DNA of 64,000 bases from Butyrivibrio sp. AC2005 (GCF_000424145.1 NZ_AUJI01000032.1:1-64000); one strand, 5' to 3'; counted from the first letter of the stretch, positions 9,047-17,005 are shown. Numbers and translations: made by a program. The notes: generated by a model from the sequence alone, not told the origin.

Positions 9047-9982
9047 ATGGCAAATCTACCTAAGATCGCTCTTGGTGCATGGGCATGGGGCAACGACGGA
9101 ACATTTGGAAACAATCTTACAGCAGATAGCCTTAAGCCTATTTTTGACACGGCAATGGAAAATGGACTTAACCTTTGGGATACAGCCTATGCTTATGGCA
9201 TGGGAACATCAGAGAAGGTGCTTGCAGGATTTCTTGAAGGGCTGCCAAGGGAGTCTTACATCATTTCCGATAAGTTTACTCCACAGTGTGCAGATGTATC
9301 TTCAGCTTCTGCAATGAAGGATATGATAGAGATGCAGCTTGGCCTTATGGATCTGGACAGGTTTGATGTTTACTGGATCCACAATGTGTCTGGTGCACCA
9401 AAGTGGACGGAAGAACTGGCTAAGTACTTTGAAGGTAAGGACAATGTGCCTCTTCTTGGAGTGTCTAACCATAACCTTTCTGAGATCAAACAGGCAAATG
9501 AGATCCTGAAGGCTCACGGTCTTAAGTTGTCGGCAGTACAGAATCATTACAGTCTGATCAACAGATCATCAGAAGACTCAGGGATCCTGGATTATTGTAA
9601 AGAAAATGACATTACTTTCTTTTCATACATGGTTCTTGAGCAGGGAGCATTGTCAGGCAAGTATGATACAAAGCATCCTATGCCGGAAGGCTCTGCAAGG
9701 GCAGAGATCTATAATCCTGTACTTGATAAGCTGGAGATCCTTAATGAAGAGCTTAAGAAACTTGCAGACAAATATGGCGTAGGAATGGCTCAGATCCCGG
9801 TCGCATGGGCAATAGCAAAGGGAACCCTTCCTATTATCGGTGTGACAAAAGAAAACCAGGTGCTTGATGCAGTGAAAGCAGCAAATATTACTCTTACAGA
9901 TGAGGAAGTAGCATTACTTGAAAAAGTAGCAGACAGTCTGGAACTTAATGTAATTCGTTTTTGGGAAAAGGAGATGAAATAA
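9047..9982 (+). CDS. Aldo/keto reductase (first of two)
   Basis: A 311-residue NAD(P)H-dependent aldo/keto reductase, a TIM barrel with the tetrad D45, Y50, K76 and H112 in place. AAGGAGG precedes the ATG. It is separated from the flavin reductase gene by one base, so the two are surely co-transcribed. The likely role is reduction of reactive carbonyls within the TetR-controlled regulon. The substrate cannot be read from sequence. Confidence 0.85.
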   Translation: MANLPKIALGAWAWGNDGTFGNNLTADSLKPIFDTAMENGLNLWDTAYAYGMGTSEKVLAGFLEGLPRESYIISDKFTPQCADVSSASAMKDMIEMQLGLMDLDRFDVYWIHNVSGAPKWTEELAKYFEGKDNVPLLGVSNHNLSEIKQANEILKAHGLKLSAVQNHYSLINRSSEDSGILDYCKENDITFFSYMVLEQGALSGKYDTKHPMPEGSARAEIYNPVLDKLEILNEELKKLADKYGVGMAQIPVAWAIAKGTLPIIGVTKENQVLDAVKAANITLTDEEVALLEKVADSLELNVIRFWEKEMK

Positions 9983-9983
9983 T

Positions 9984-10526
9984 ATGGCAAAGAAAAATAT
10001 CGGAGCAACACTTGCATTATATCCATGCCCTGTAATCGTGGTTGGAGCAATGGTAAATGATAAACCCACATGGACTCTTGTGGCACATGCAGGAACTGTG
10101 GCACACACTCATCTGATGGTATCCCTGGTACAGGCTCACTATATCAATAAGGGAATCCGTGAGAATAAAAAACTCTCTGTAAATGTGGTAGATGAGTCAT
10201 GGCTTGCAAAGGCAGATAAGATGGGAACAATCAGCGGAAACAAAGAGGATAAGTCTGAGGCTTTTGCATGGACAATGGGCGAAAACGGAGCACCTCTTAT
10301 TGATGAGGCTAAAGTTTCTATTGAATGTGAAGTTGATGGTAACTATGAACTGGAAGACTTTGACCACTTTATCTGCAAGATACTTGCTACCTATGCTGAT
10401 GAAGCAGTTTTAAATGAGCAGGGAAAGATCAACTATCATACCTTTAAGCCGGTATTGTTTGAATTCCCGACCTATGAGTATTTCGTTACCGGAGAAAAGG
10501 TCGGAAACTGTGGAAAGATGAACTGA
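9984..10526 (+). CDS. Flavin reductase-like FMN-binding split-barrel protein
   Basis: A 180-residue protein of the flavin reductase family (opening ALYPCPVIVVGAMV, then TWTLVAHAGTVAH, FMN-binding split barrel). It probably reduces flavin or a flavin-linked substrate using NAD(P)H. It lies between an aldo/keto reductase and a flavodoxin. A hairpin follows the stop and may reduce expression of the genes behind it. Confidence 0.8.
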   Translation: MAKKNIGATLALYPCPVIVVGAMVNDKPTWTLVAHAGTVAHTHLMVSLVQAHYINKGIRENKKLSVNVVDESWLAKADKMGTISGNKEDKSEAFAWTMGENGAPLIDEAKVSIECEVDGNYELEDFDHFICKILATYADEAVLNEQGKINYHTFKPVLFEFPTYEYFVTGEKVGNCGKMN

Positions 10527-10532
10527 TTTTTC

Positions 10533-10568
10533 AAGTCTCTGACCTTTTATGGTCAGAGGCTTGTTTTA
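10533..10568 (+). terminator. Intra-operon hairpin (partial terminator)
   Basis: A 12-bp stem (10533-10544 with 10551-10562) with a 6-base loop is followed by GTTTTATA. It lies between co-directional genes 64 bases apart, so it is probably an attenuator or a 3' stabiliser. Confidence 0.65.
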
Positions 10569-10589
10569 TATAAGAAGAAAGGACAAAAA

Positions 10590-11069
10590 ATGACAGGAAA
10601 AACTTTAGTGGCTGTTTTTTCAGCAAGCGGTGTAACTAAAAAAGTAGGAGAAGAGATTGCCCGTATCGCAGACGGAGATTTCTTTGAAATAGTGCCAAAA
10701 GAAATATATACAGATGATGACCTTAACTGGATGAACAAGCAGAGCAGGAGCAGCATTGAGATGAATGACCCTTCTGCGAGACCGGAGATTACAGGTACAG
10801 TATCAGACATGGCTTCCTATGACAAAGTAATCATCGGATTTCCAATCTGGTGGGGAGTTGCTCCAAGGATTATTGAGACTTTTCTCGAAAGCTATGATTT
10901 CAGTGGAAAGACAATCATTCCTTTCTGCACATCCGGAGGAAGTGGTGTAGGAAAAAGTGACGAAGAGCTCCATAAGAATGTTAAGGGCGATGTGGAGTGG
11001 AAAAAGGGCACACAGATCAATCGCTCGGATGAAGTTGTGATTAAAAAGTGGCTTGATGAAGTACTGTAA
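10590..11069 (+). CDS. Flavodoxin
   Basis: A 159-residue flavodoxin (flavodoxin_4 type). An FMN phosphate loop at FSASGVTKK (about 10-18), an IGFPIWWGVAPR flavin-contacting loop and a final CTSGGSGVG loop are all present. It carries electrons at low potential. A lipoprotein paralogue is encoded four genes on (12916-13641), with the same ARPEI and IWWG landmarks. Confidence 0.85.
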   Translation: MTGKTLVAVFSASGVTKKVGEEIARIADGDFFEIVPKEIYTDDDLNWMNKQSRSSIEMNDPSARPEITGTVSDMASYDKVIIGFPIWWGVAPRIIETFLESYDFSGKTIIPFCTSGGSGVGKSDEELHKNVKGDVEWKKGTQINRSDEVVIKKWLDEVL

Positions 11070-11081
11070 ACGGAAAGGGGT

Positions 11082-12134
11082 ATGGCTATGAAATATACAA
11101 AATTAGGAAATACTGATTTGAATGTATCTCGTATCTGTATGGGATGCATGGGATTTGGAGATGCCCAAAAAGGACAGCACAGCTGGACGATAGATGAGGA
11201 ACATTCGAGAGAAATTATTAAGAGAGGTCTTGACCTGGGAGTCAATTTTTATGACACGGCAATCGCTTATCAGAGCGGAACCAGTGAGCAGTACGTAGGA
11301 CGTGCACTTAGAGATTTTGCAAAGCGCGAGGATGTGGTTGTTGCGACCAAATTTCTTCCAAGGACGCCGGAAGAGATTGAAAAAGGAGTTAGTGGTCAGC
11401 AGCATATTGAAAACATGATAAATACGAGCCTTCAAAATCTTGGGATGGACTATGTGGATCTGTATATCTATCACATGTGGGACTGGAATACGGATATTTA
11501 CGATATCATGGATGGACTGAACCGTATCGTGAAAGCAGGCAAGGCAAGATATATTGGCATTTCAAACTGCTTCGCATGGCAGATTGCAAAGGCTAATGCT
11601 CTGGCAGAAAAAGAGGACTTTGCAAAGTTTGTTTCGATCCAGGGGCATTATAATCTGATCTTCCGTGAAGAAGAGCGTGAGATGGTGCCTTATTGTGAAG
11701 AAGAAAATATCGCACTGACTCCTTATAGTGCATTGGCAAGCGGAAGACTTTCCAGAAAGCCGGGCGAAGGTGATACAAAAAGAGCTGCCCAGGATGTATA
11801 TGCGAAGTTTAAGTATGATGCTACAGCGGATCAGGATGCTGTGATAATAAACCGTGTGGCAGAACTTGCCGAGAAACATGGTGTGACCATGACAGAAGTA
11901 TCCCTTGCATGGCTCCTTACCAAGGTGACGTCTCCTGTGGTAGGTGCGACCAAGCTGCATCATATAGAAGGGGCAGCAAAGGCTGTGGACATTGAACTTA
12001 CGGATGATGAACTGAAGTATCTCGAAGAGCCATATGTGCCACATCCGCTTGCAGGTGTTATGGCACAGAATAAGAGAAGTGATGCTTCAAAGAAACATGT
12101 ATGGTCTACCGGAGACCAGAAAATTGGAAAGTGA
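11082..12134 (+). CDS. Aldo/keto reductase (second)
   Basis: A 350-residue reductase of the YghZ/voltage-gated channel beta-like branch, with the tetrad D58, Y63, K90 and H131. It is 12 bases behind the flavodoxin gene and 11 ahead of the next gene. The GVTMTEVSLAWLL...SPVVGATKLHH segment forms the NADPH site. It probably detoxifies aldehydes or quinones together with its neighbours. Confidence 0.85.
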   Translation: MAMKYTKLGNTDLNVSRICMGCMGFGDAQKGQHSWTIDEEHSREIIKRGLDLGVNFYDTAIAYQSGTSEQYVGRALRDFAKREDVVVATKFLPRTPEEIEKGVSGQQHIENMINTSLQNLGMDYVDLYIYHMWDWNTDIYDIMDGLNRIVKAGKARYIGISNCFAWQIAKANALAEKEDFAKFVSIQGHYNLIFREEEREMVPYCEEENIALTPYSALASGRLSRKPGEGDTKRAAQDVYAKFKYDATADQDAVIINRVAELAEKHGVTMTEVSLAWLLTKVTSPVVGATKLHHIEGAAKAVDIELTDDELKYLEEPYVPHPLAGVMAQNKRSDASKKHVWSTGDQKIGK

Positions 12135-12145
12135 GGTAAAACGCA

Positions 12146-12901
12146 ATGAGCGAGAAAATTGTACAGACAGCAGGAAGAGATCAGCTTGGTGAGTTTGCTC
12201 CGATGTTTGCACACTTAAATGATGATGTACTCTTTGGTGAAGTGTGGAATGAGGAAGCGATTGATGTTAAGACCAAATGCATTATTACAGTGGTTTCACT
12301 TATGGCATCAGGCATCACAGACTCATCGCTTTCATATCACCTTCAGAATGCGAAGGCTCACGGAGTCACAAAGGAAGAGATTGCAGCCATCATAACCCAT
12401 GCCACCATGTATGTAGGATGGCCAAAGGGATGGGCGGTATTTCGTCTTGCAAAGGAAGTATGGAATAAAGAAGTACCAGAGCTGACAGAAAAGGACAGGT
12501 ATCAAAATTCGATTTTCTTCCCTATCGGAGATCCGAACCCCTATGGAGAGTTCTTTGTTGGGCAAAGCTTCCTCGCTCCTGTTTCAACTGAGCAGGTGCC
12601 TGTTTTCAATGTAACTTTTGAGCCGGGATGCCGTAATAACTGGCATATCCACCATGCGAAAAACGGCGGCGGACAGATGCTGATCTGCATCGGTGGAAGA
12701 GGATATTATCAGGAATGGGGCAAGGAAGCCGTGGAGATGACTCCAGGTAAAGTAATAAACATTCCTGCTGAAGTTAAGCATTGGCACGGAGCAGCACCGG
12801 ATTCATGGTTCTCTCACCTTGCAATCGAGGTTGCCGGGGAAGAAACAAGCAACGAGTGGCTGGAAGCAGTATCTGATGAAGACTATGGCAAACTGAAATA
12901 G
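12146..12901 (+). CDS. Carboxymuconolactone decarboxylase-cupin fusion protein
   Basis: A 251-residue fusion. Residues 1-115 are a carboxymuconolactone decarboxylase/AhpD-like all-helical domain, and about 135-240 are a cupin barrel with metal-type histidines (WHIHH, later KHWHG). The AhpD CxxC pair is absent: the corresponding helix reads SSLSYHLQNAKAHG, so a thiol peroxidase role is unlikely. This fusion is common beside flavodoxins and aldo/keto reductases in gut Firmicutes. The reaction is unknown. Confidence 0.8.
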   Translation: MSEKIVQTAGRDQLGEFAPMFAHLNDDVLFGEVWNEEAIDVKTKCIITVVSLMASGITDSSLSYHLQNAKAHGVTKEEIAAIITHATMYVGWPKGWAVFRLAKEVWNKEVPELTEKDRYQNSIFFPIGDPNPYGEFFVGQSFLAPVSTEQVPVFNVTFEPGCRNNWHIHHAKNGGGQMLICIGGRGYYQEWGKEAVEMTPGKVINIPAEVKHWHGAAPDSWFSHLAIEVAGEETSNEWLEAVSDEDYGKLK

Positions 12902-12915
12902 AAAGGTGACGCAAA

Positions 12916-13641
12916 ATGAAGAAAAAGATGGCAGTACTTGCAGCTGTTTTGTTAGCTATTGGTCTTACGGCATGTGGGAATAACGAGGGTCAGGCGGCGA
13001 GTGATACAGCTCAGACTATACAGGCTGAGAGTTCACAGGAAACAGAAACTGCGAATAATACTGAAGAGGAAGCACAACAGGTCGTGACAAGTGAAGCTGC
13101 TTCAAACACAAATGATGAAAGTGCGGATGATACTTCTTCGGAAGAGACTGGTAGCTCCAAGGAAAACAGTGGTGTTCTTGTAGTATATTTCTCAGCAACC
13201 GGAACCACAAAGGGTGTTGCGGAAAAGATTGCAGGAATCACAGATGCAGATACCTATGAGATAAAGGCTGCACAGGAATATACAGATGCAGATCTAAACT
13301 GGAACGATTCAAACAGCCGCTCAACTAAGGAACAGAATGATTCAGCGGCAAGACCTGAGATTGGAAGTGATGCGATATCTCTTGATGGATATGCAACAAT
13401 CTATATTGGATACCCTATCTGGTGGGGAGAAGAGCCGCGCATCATGGATACATTTGTGGAGAGCTACAGCTTTGATGGCATTACAATGATACCTTTCTGC
13501 ACCTCAAGCAGCAGTGGAATAGGAAGAAGTGGTCAGAATCTTGCAGATAATGCAGGAAGTGGTACATGGATTGATGGAAAGCGTTTTGGCGCAGGAGCAT
13601 CTGAGGATGAGATCAGATCCTGGATAGATGGCATGCAGTAA
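12916..13641 (+). CDS. Lipoprotein-anchored flavodoxin
   Basis: A 241-residue protein. The signal peptide ends in the lipobox LTAC (C20). A Glu/Ser/Thr-rich linker (about 25-85) leads to a flavodoxin domain with YFSATGTTKGVAEK and GYPIWWGEEPR. The lipobox predicts an extracytoplasmic, membrane-tethered flavodoxin, which is unusual since flavodoxins normally act in the cytoplasm. With the membrane protein encoded next it could form a surface electron-transfer route. Confidence 0.85.
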   Translation: MKKKMAVLAAVLLAIGLTACGNNEGQAASDTAQTIQAESSQETETANNTEEEAQQVVTSEAASNTNDESADDTSSEETGSSKENSGVLVVYFSATGTTKGVAEKIAGITDADTYEIKAAQEYTDADLNWNDSNSRSTKEQNDSAARPEIGSDAISLDGYATIYIGYPIWWGEEPRIMDTFVESYSFDGITMIPFCTSSSSGIGRSGQNLADNAGSGTWIDGKRFGAGASEDEIRSWIDGMQ

Positions 13642-13691
13642 AGAAAGAGTGAGGAAGTGAGGACGGGAACATGTAGAGAAAACAAAATATC

Positions 13692-14762
13692 ATGTTAAAA
13701 AGAATAGTGGATGTCTGTATGACCGTCCTCTTATTATGTCTGATGGCTTATCAGGTTACAGGCGAAGCATTGCATGAGTGGATCGGAATTGGCATGACGG
13801 TGCTCGTTATTATCCATCAGCTCCTTAACAGGAAGTGGTATGGTGCGTTATTCAAAGGTAAATACAATCCATACAGAATAATAACGACAGTAGTGAACAT
13901 AGCCCTTCTTTTGTCCTTTGTTCTGACAGCTTTCTGCGGAATGTCCATGAGCGGTCATGCAGTACCTTTCCTGTATGGAATGACGAGGGTTTCTTTTGCC
14001 AGAAGGATGCATCTATCCATGTCTCATTGGGCATTTGTGCTCATGGGATTGCATCTTGGAATGCATATTCCGGTAATGTTTGCAAGGCTACACCTTACAG
14101 ACAAACTGAAGACGGTGATATCTGCAGCATTATGTATTGTAGCAGGTATCGGTCTGCTTTTATTCATTAGGAATGGAATGCCGGATTATCTTTTCTTCCG
14201 TGTTTCCTTTGCTTTCCTTGATTATGAGAAGGCAGGAATATTGGTATTTGTTGAAAATGTCCTAATGCTTTTATTCTGGGGATTTATTGGAACCGAAGCT
14301 GCGGTCTTATGTAGAAACTCTCAGATGAAAACAGAAGATAAAAAGAATCCGCTATTGCCTGATCTGGCTTCAAAAGAAGATAATCTGCCTCTTGTTGAAG
14401 AGGAAAAAGATGATATATCGTCTGAGGAGAGGGTTCTGGAAACAGAAAGTGCAGCAGAACCGTCCGCTGTATTTTTTACAACGGATATAACAGCGGAGGG
14501 TCTTGTCAGGATATATGAACAGCTTGACTGGCAGCCAACCGGCAATGTAGCAGTTAAGATATCGACAGGAGAACCGCCGGCAAGTAATTATTTAAGACCT
14601 GAACTGATCGGTAATCTTGTGCAGCAGGTTGACGGAACAATCGTGGAGTGCAATACAGCTTATGGTGGTTCGCGTTCCAGTTCAGCTATCCGCTTCATAC
14701 GCGGAAGGTTATGGGATCATGGCCCATTCCTGGGACTCTTTTCCTATAGAGGTGCTTTGTAG
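13692..14762 (+). CDS. DUF4405-like membrane protein joined to a truncated DUF362-like domain
   Basis: A 356-residue product. Residues 1-205 hold about six membrane segments with paired histidines (MHLSMSHWAF, GLHLGMH) typical of DUF4405/cytochrome b561-like proteins that may bind haem. Residues 262-325 match the start of a DUF362 iron-sulfur flavoprotein domain (VAVKISTGEPP, CNTAYGGSRSS). The last ~30 residues lose similarity, and the rest of the DUF362 domain is missing, so the gene seems cut near 14690-14762. It is the last gene of the redox operon. Confidence 0.7.
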   Translation: MLKRIVDVCMTVLLLCLMAYQVTGEALHEWIGIGMTVLVIIHQLLNRKWYGALFKGKYNPYRIITTVVNIALLLSFVLTAFCGMSMSGHAVPFLYGMTRVSFARRMHLSMSHWAFVLMGLHLGMHIPVMFARLHLTDKLKTVISAALCIVAGIGLLLFIRNGMPDYLFFRVSFAFLDYEKAGILVFVENVLMLLFWGFIGTEAAVLCRNSQMKTEDKKNPLLPDLASKEDNLPLVEEEKDDISSEERVLETESAAEPSAVFFTTDITAEGLVRIYEQLDWQPTGNVAVKISTGEPPASNYLRPELIGNLVQQVDGTIVECNTAYGGSRSSSAIRFIRGRLWDHGPFLGLFSYRGAL

Positions 14763-14775
14763 ATTAGCTATCCAA

Positions 14776-14792
14776 TTTATCAACCACGAGTT
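14776..14792 (+). repeat. 17-bp direct repeat, copy 1
   Basis: TTTATCAACCACGAGTT is found here, 13 bases after the stop of the truncated DUF362 gene, and again at 17043-17059 after the tRNA array. Confidence 0.55.
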
Positions 14793-14845
14793 TATATACA
14801 ATGAGATAAATCTCCAATAAAATAAAAATAGAGGAGGCAATATCG

Positions 14846-15202
14846 ATGGATGATGGATATAGAAAAGTAATGGAGATCCTAGAAGCAAATAGATTTAGAC
14901 ACATGTTGGAGCCTTTGGATTACACTGTGTCTTGGGAAGAACCTGACAGGGTAAAAGGACTTGACCTTGAAGCTACAAAGAATAGAGTGTGCAATCTGAT
15001 TAAAACAAAGGGATTAAAAGATAAGACCATTGCTGATAAATTGGGTATTACTCCGCAGGCTGTTAATAAATGGCGACATAAAGGATCTTTTTTTGTGATT
15101 GAAAACCTTTATATTCTCAGCGGCCTTCTGGGTGTAAGTGTTGATAATCTTTTAGTCCCTGTAGCCGTAAAGAAATGGGAAGTTTTGATTGAGAAAAGAT
15201 GA
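14846..15202 (+). CDS. XRE-family helix-turn-helix regulator
   Basis: A 118-residue protein. An N-terminal charged segment is followed by an HTH (KTIADKLGITPQAVNKWRHKG, about 59-79) and a short C-terminal helix. A strong GAGGAGG site precedes the ATG. It opens the RNA-repair island 54 bases before a phosphoesterase gene and may regulate it. No matching operator could be identified with confidence. Confidence 0.75.
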   Translation: MDDGYRKVMEILEANRFRHMLEPLDYTVSWEEPDRVKGLDLEATKNRVCNLIKTKGLKDKTIADKLGITPQAVNKWRHKGSFFVIENLYILSGLLGVSVDNLLVPVAVKKWEVLIEKR

Positions 15203-15256
15203 GAGCCCTAATGTTAGTGAAGCAATGAATCAGTTTGGAATAATCGGAGTTTTGAA

Positions 15257-15955
15257 ATGAGCAGAGTACTTGTGATTCCTGATGTACATTTAAAGCCATG
15301 GATTTTTGATATGGCTGATAGAGTTGATGAGAACAGCTACGATGACATTGTAATTCTCGGAGATCTGGTAGATGATTGGGGAAAGGGAAATGATTTAGAC
15401 GCATATAACGAGACTTTGGACAGGGCTGCTGAATTTGGAAAAGAGCATGACCCTTCATTGTGGTGCTATGGCAACCACGATGTATCCTATCTTTGGGATG
15501 CCATGGAATCGGGGTATTCTGTCCAGGCAAGGATAACTGCTATTGAAGGTATTACCAGACTGGAGCGTGTTATTGAAGAACGTTATAGATTTGTCCATAA
15601 AATTGATGATGTGCTGTTCAGTCATGCCGGTCTTACGGAGAGTTTTGTCTTTCAGACGTGTGGATATCATATGAAAGAGATTGATGATATCCTTGCAAGG
15701 ATTAACCGTATGGGTAAGCAGGAACTGTGGAGGGATAATTCACCGATTTGGGCAAGACCTCAGGCTGATTTCTACCGAATGTTCAGGGATGATCTCTTTT
15801 ACCAGGTTGTGGGACATACACCTGTAGAGGAACCACTTGACCTTGGAGGAGTACTGACGCTGGATCTTTTTTCAACATACTCAAATGGGGATCCATATGG
15901 TAACCAGAAGTTGTATATTGTGGATACTGCAACCCGGAAGTTTGAAGAAGCATAA
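15257..15955 (+). CDS. Calcineurin-like metallophosphoesterase
   Basis: A 232-residue phosphoesterase with all the metal motifs: DVH (9-11), GDLVDD (35-40), GNHD (about 76-79), SHAG and VGHTP. Such enzymes remove phosphates from nucleic-acid ends or signalling nucleotides. The tRNA array and RNA ligases downstream suggest processing of RNA termini, but that is inferred from context. Frame and motifs are intact. Confidence 0.8.
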   Translation: MSRVLVIPDVHLKPWIFDMADRVDENSYDDIVILGDLVDDWGKGNDLDAYNETLDRAAEFGKEHDPSLWCYGNHDVSYLWDAMESGYSVQARITAIEGITRLERVIEERYRFVHKIDDVLFSHAGLTESFVFQTCGYHMKEIDDILARINRMGKQELWRDNSPIWARPQADFYRMFRDDLFYQVVGHTPVEEPLDLGGVLTLDLFSTYSNGDPYGNQKLYIVDTATRKFEEA

Positions 15956-16330
15956 TTATTTTTGCTGATTTAGAAAAAAGTGCTTTACAAGTCATTATAC
16001 AGGTGCTAACCTAAATGCATAGGAAGTGCCTGTCCTATTTATTTTGATGCAATCATCAATATAAATATGCGGTCGCTTCCTTTTTTGTTAATTGGATTAA
16101 AACAGAAATACTACGAAAGGCAAGGTTTTAAGCTTTCAATGAGAAATATGATGTTTACAAATTTCACAGCCATAGAAACCAGAGCATATGATTGCACGAT
16201 CGATATGCTTAGTACTCGTGCGCTCGATTTGGCGACATCACGCGGCAAAAAAGGTATAGAAAGAAATAGAAGGATAGATTATAAAGTCCGATGTTAGACT
16301 GATACCAGGCACATTGGAATAATAATCAGG
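15956..16330. other. Stretch without a supported gene
   Basis: A hairpin ATAGGA (16019-16024)/TCCTAT (16033-16038) followed by TTATTTT can end the phosphoesterase transcript. The open frame at 16067-16297 has no ribosome binding site or family resemblance and is not called. The region may hold the promoter for the structured RNAs downstream. Confidence 0.4.
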
Positions 16331-16335
16331 GTTTT

Positions 16336-16370
16336 AGGATCTATCCGTGAAAGTGGGTAGGTCCTTTTTT
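16336..16370 (+). terminator. Terminator upstream of the tRNA array
   Basis: An 11-bp stem with G-T pairs (16336-16346 with 16355-16365) and an 8-base loop runs into six T at 16365-16370. Confidence 0.75.
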
Positions 16371-16379
16371 GATGCACAA

Positions 16380-16494
16380 GACCGGCAAGCGAATGGATGC
16401 TTGCATACAAATTCATTTGCCGGTCGCAAGAACATGGAGCACGAAGTGCGGAATGTTCGTGTGCGAAATCGAGCAGGAGTCAGCCTGCTCGATT
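16380..16494 (+). ncRNA. Candidate structured RNA with three consecutive stem-loops
   Basis: Three stems lie in a row. GACCGGCAA (16380-16388) pairs with TTGCCGGTC (16417-16425). GAACAT (16430-16435) pairs with ATGTTC (16453-16458) around GCAC/GTGC. A perfect 11-bp stem joins 16467-16477 and 16484-16494. The last ends 10 bases before tRNA-Ile. Three good stems in 115 bases without a gene suggest a stable RNA, perhaps a precursor leader or a tRNA-like decoy. No known family was recognised. Confidence 0.45.
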
Positions 16495-16504
16495 ACAAAA
16501 ATGA

Positions 16505-16576
16505 TGGGCGGTAGTTCAATGGTGAGAACCGGTGTCTTATATGCATCTAACCTGAGTTCGATTCTCAGTCGCCCTA
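16505..16576 (+). tRNA. tRNA-Ile (anticodon UAU), position 1:72 mismatched
   Basis: A 72-base cloverleaf: D stem GTTC/GAAC, anticodon stem GGTGT/GCATC with loop CTTATAT (anticodon UAU, codon AUA), T arm CTGAG-TTCGATT-CTCAG. The acceptor pairs positions 2-7 (one G-U), but position 1 (T) faces T72. No CCA is encoded. It is unlike a housekeeping Firmicute tRNA and resembles phage tRNAs. Confidence 0.8.
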
Positions 16577-16627
16577 TTAGGGAATAGTTAGCAGGCACTT
16601 CTTATTCCTGAAAAACTTAATACTTTA

Positions 16628-16655
16628 GCAGAAGTCCACAGGCACGGGCTTCTGC
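16628..16655 (+). ncRNA. 10-bp hairpin between tRNA-like units
   Basis: GCAGAAGTCC (16628-16637) pairs with GGGCTTCTGC (16646-16655) around an 8-base loop. It has no T-run, so a processing or structural role within the array transcript is more likely than termination. Confidence 0.45.
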
Positions 16656-16660
16656 ACCGC

Positions 16661-16735
16661 GGGTCTTGGGACTGCATGGGGTGGTCGCCTGCTTTGCAAG
16701 CAGGATATTCAGGTGGGTTTCCCACAGGGACTAGG
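16661..16735 (+). other. tRNA-Ala-like element without a normal T loop
   Basis: A perfect alanine anticodon arm CCTGC-TTTGCAA-GCAGG (anticodon UGC, 16688-16704) follows a D stem GACT/GGTC (16670-16673, 16683-16686) with GG in the loop. The T-arm position instead holds GTGGG-TTT-CCCAC, without the TTCRA loop, and the acceptor pairing is poor. It is either a decayed tRNA or an aberrant tRNA-like RNA. Confidence 0.45.
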
Positions 16736-16774
16736 CTGCGCCGTCGCATTCCCACAAGATCCATTTAAGCTTTC

Positions 16775-16848
16775 GCCTTCCTAGCTCAACTGGCTAGAGC
16801 ATCTGCCTTGTAAGCAGAGGGTTCAGGGTTCGAGTCCCTGGGTAGGCT
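16775..16848 (+). tRNA. tRNA-Thr (anticodon UGU)
   Basis: A 74-base cloverleaf. The anticodon stem TCTGC/GCAGA has loop CTTGTAA (UGU), and the T arm is CAGGG-TTCGAGT-CCCTG. The acceptor GCCTTCC/GGTAGGC has a T5:T68 mismatch. No CCA is encoded. Confidence 0.85.
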
Positions 16849-16851
16849 TTT

Positions 16852-16923
16852 GGCTCTATAGTATAAAGGCTATTATGCCGGACTGTCTATCCGGAGATCA
16901 GAGTTCGATTCTCTGTAGAGTCG
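16852..16923 (+). tRNA. tRNA-Asp (anticodon GUC)
   Basis: A 72-base cloverleaf. The acceptor GGCTCTA/TAGAGTC is fully paired with one G-U. The anticodon stem CCGGA/TCCGG has loop CTGTCTA (GUC), and the T arm is CAGAG-TTCGATT-CTCTG. The D stem is weak (three pairs) and no CCA is encoded. It starts 3 bases after tRNA-Thr. Confidence 0.85.
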
Positions 16924-16930
16924 TTTATAT

Positions 16931-17005
16931 TGCGGGATAGTCTGGAGATGGTTCCAGCCCAGCCTCATAAGCTGTGCAACGCAGGTTCGAATCCTGCTCC
17001 CGCGA
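16931..17005 (+). tRNA. tRNA-Met (anticodon CAU), position 1:72 is U-G
   Basis: A 75-base cloverleaf with anticodon loop CTCATAA (CAU) on a short CAGC/GCTG stem and T arm GCAGG-TTCGAAT-CCTGC. The acceptor TGCGGGA/TCCCGCG is paired at 2-7, and position 1 (T) faces G72. No CCA is encoded. A CAU anticodon could also mark a lysidine-modified tRNA-Ile2. Confidence 0.75.

Noticed and set aside
16067..16297. 76-residue open frame between the phosphoesterase and the tRNA array
   Set aside because: No ribosome binding site, no family resemblance, and the region is rich in hairpins; treated as non-coding.
16369..16587. 72-residue open frame over the structured RNA and tRNA-Ile
   Set aside because: It overlaps a clear tRNA gene and three perfect hairpins; the frame is incidental.
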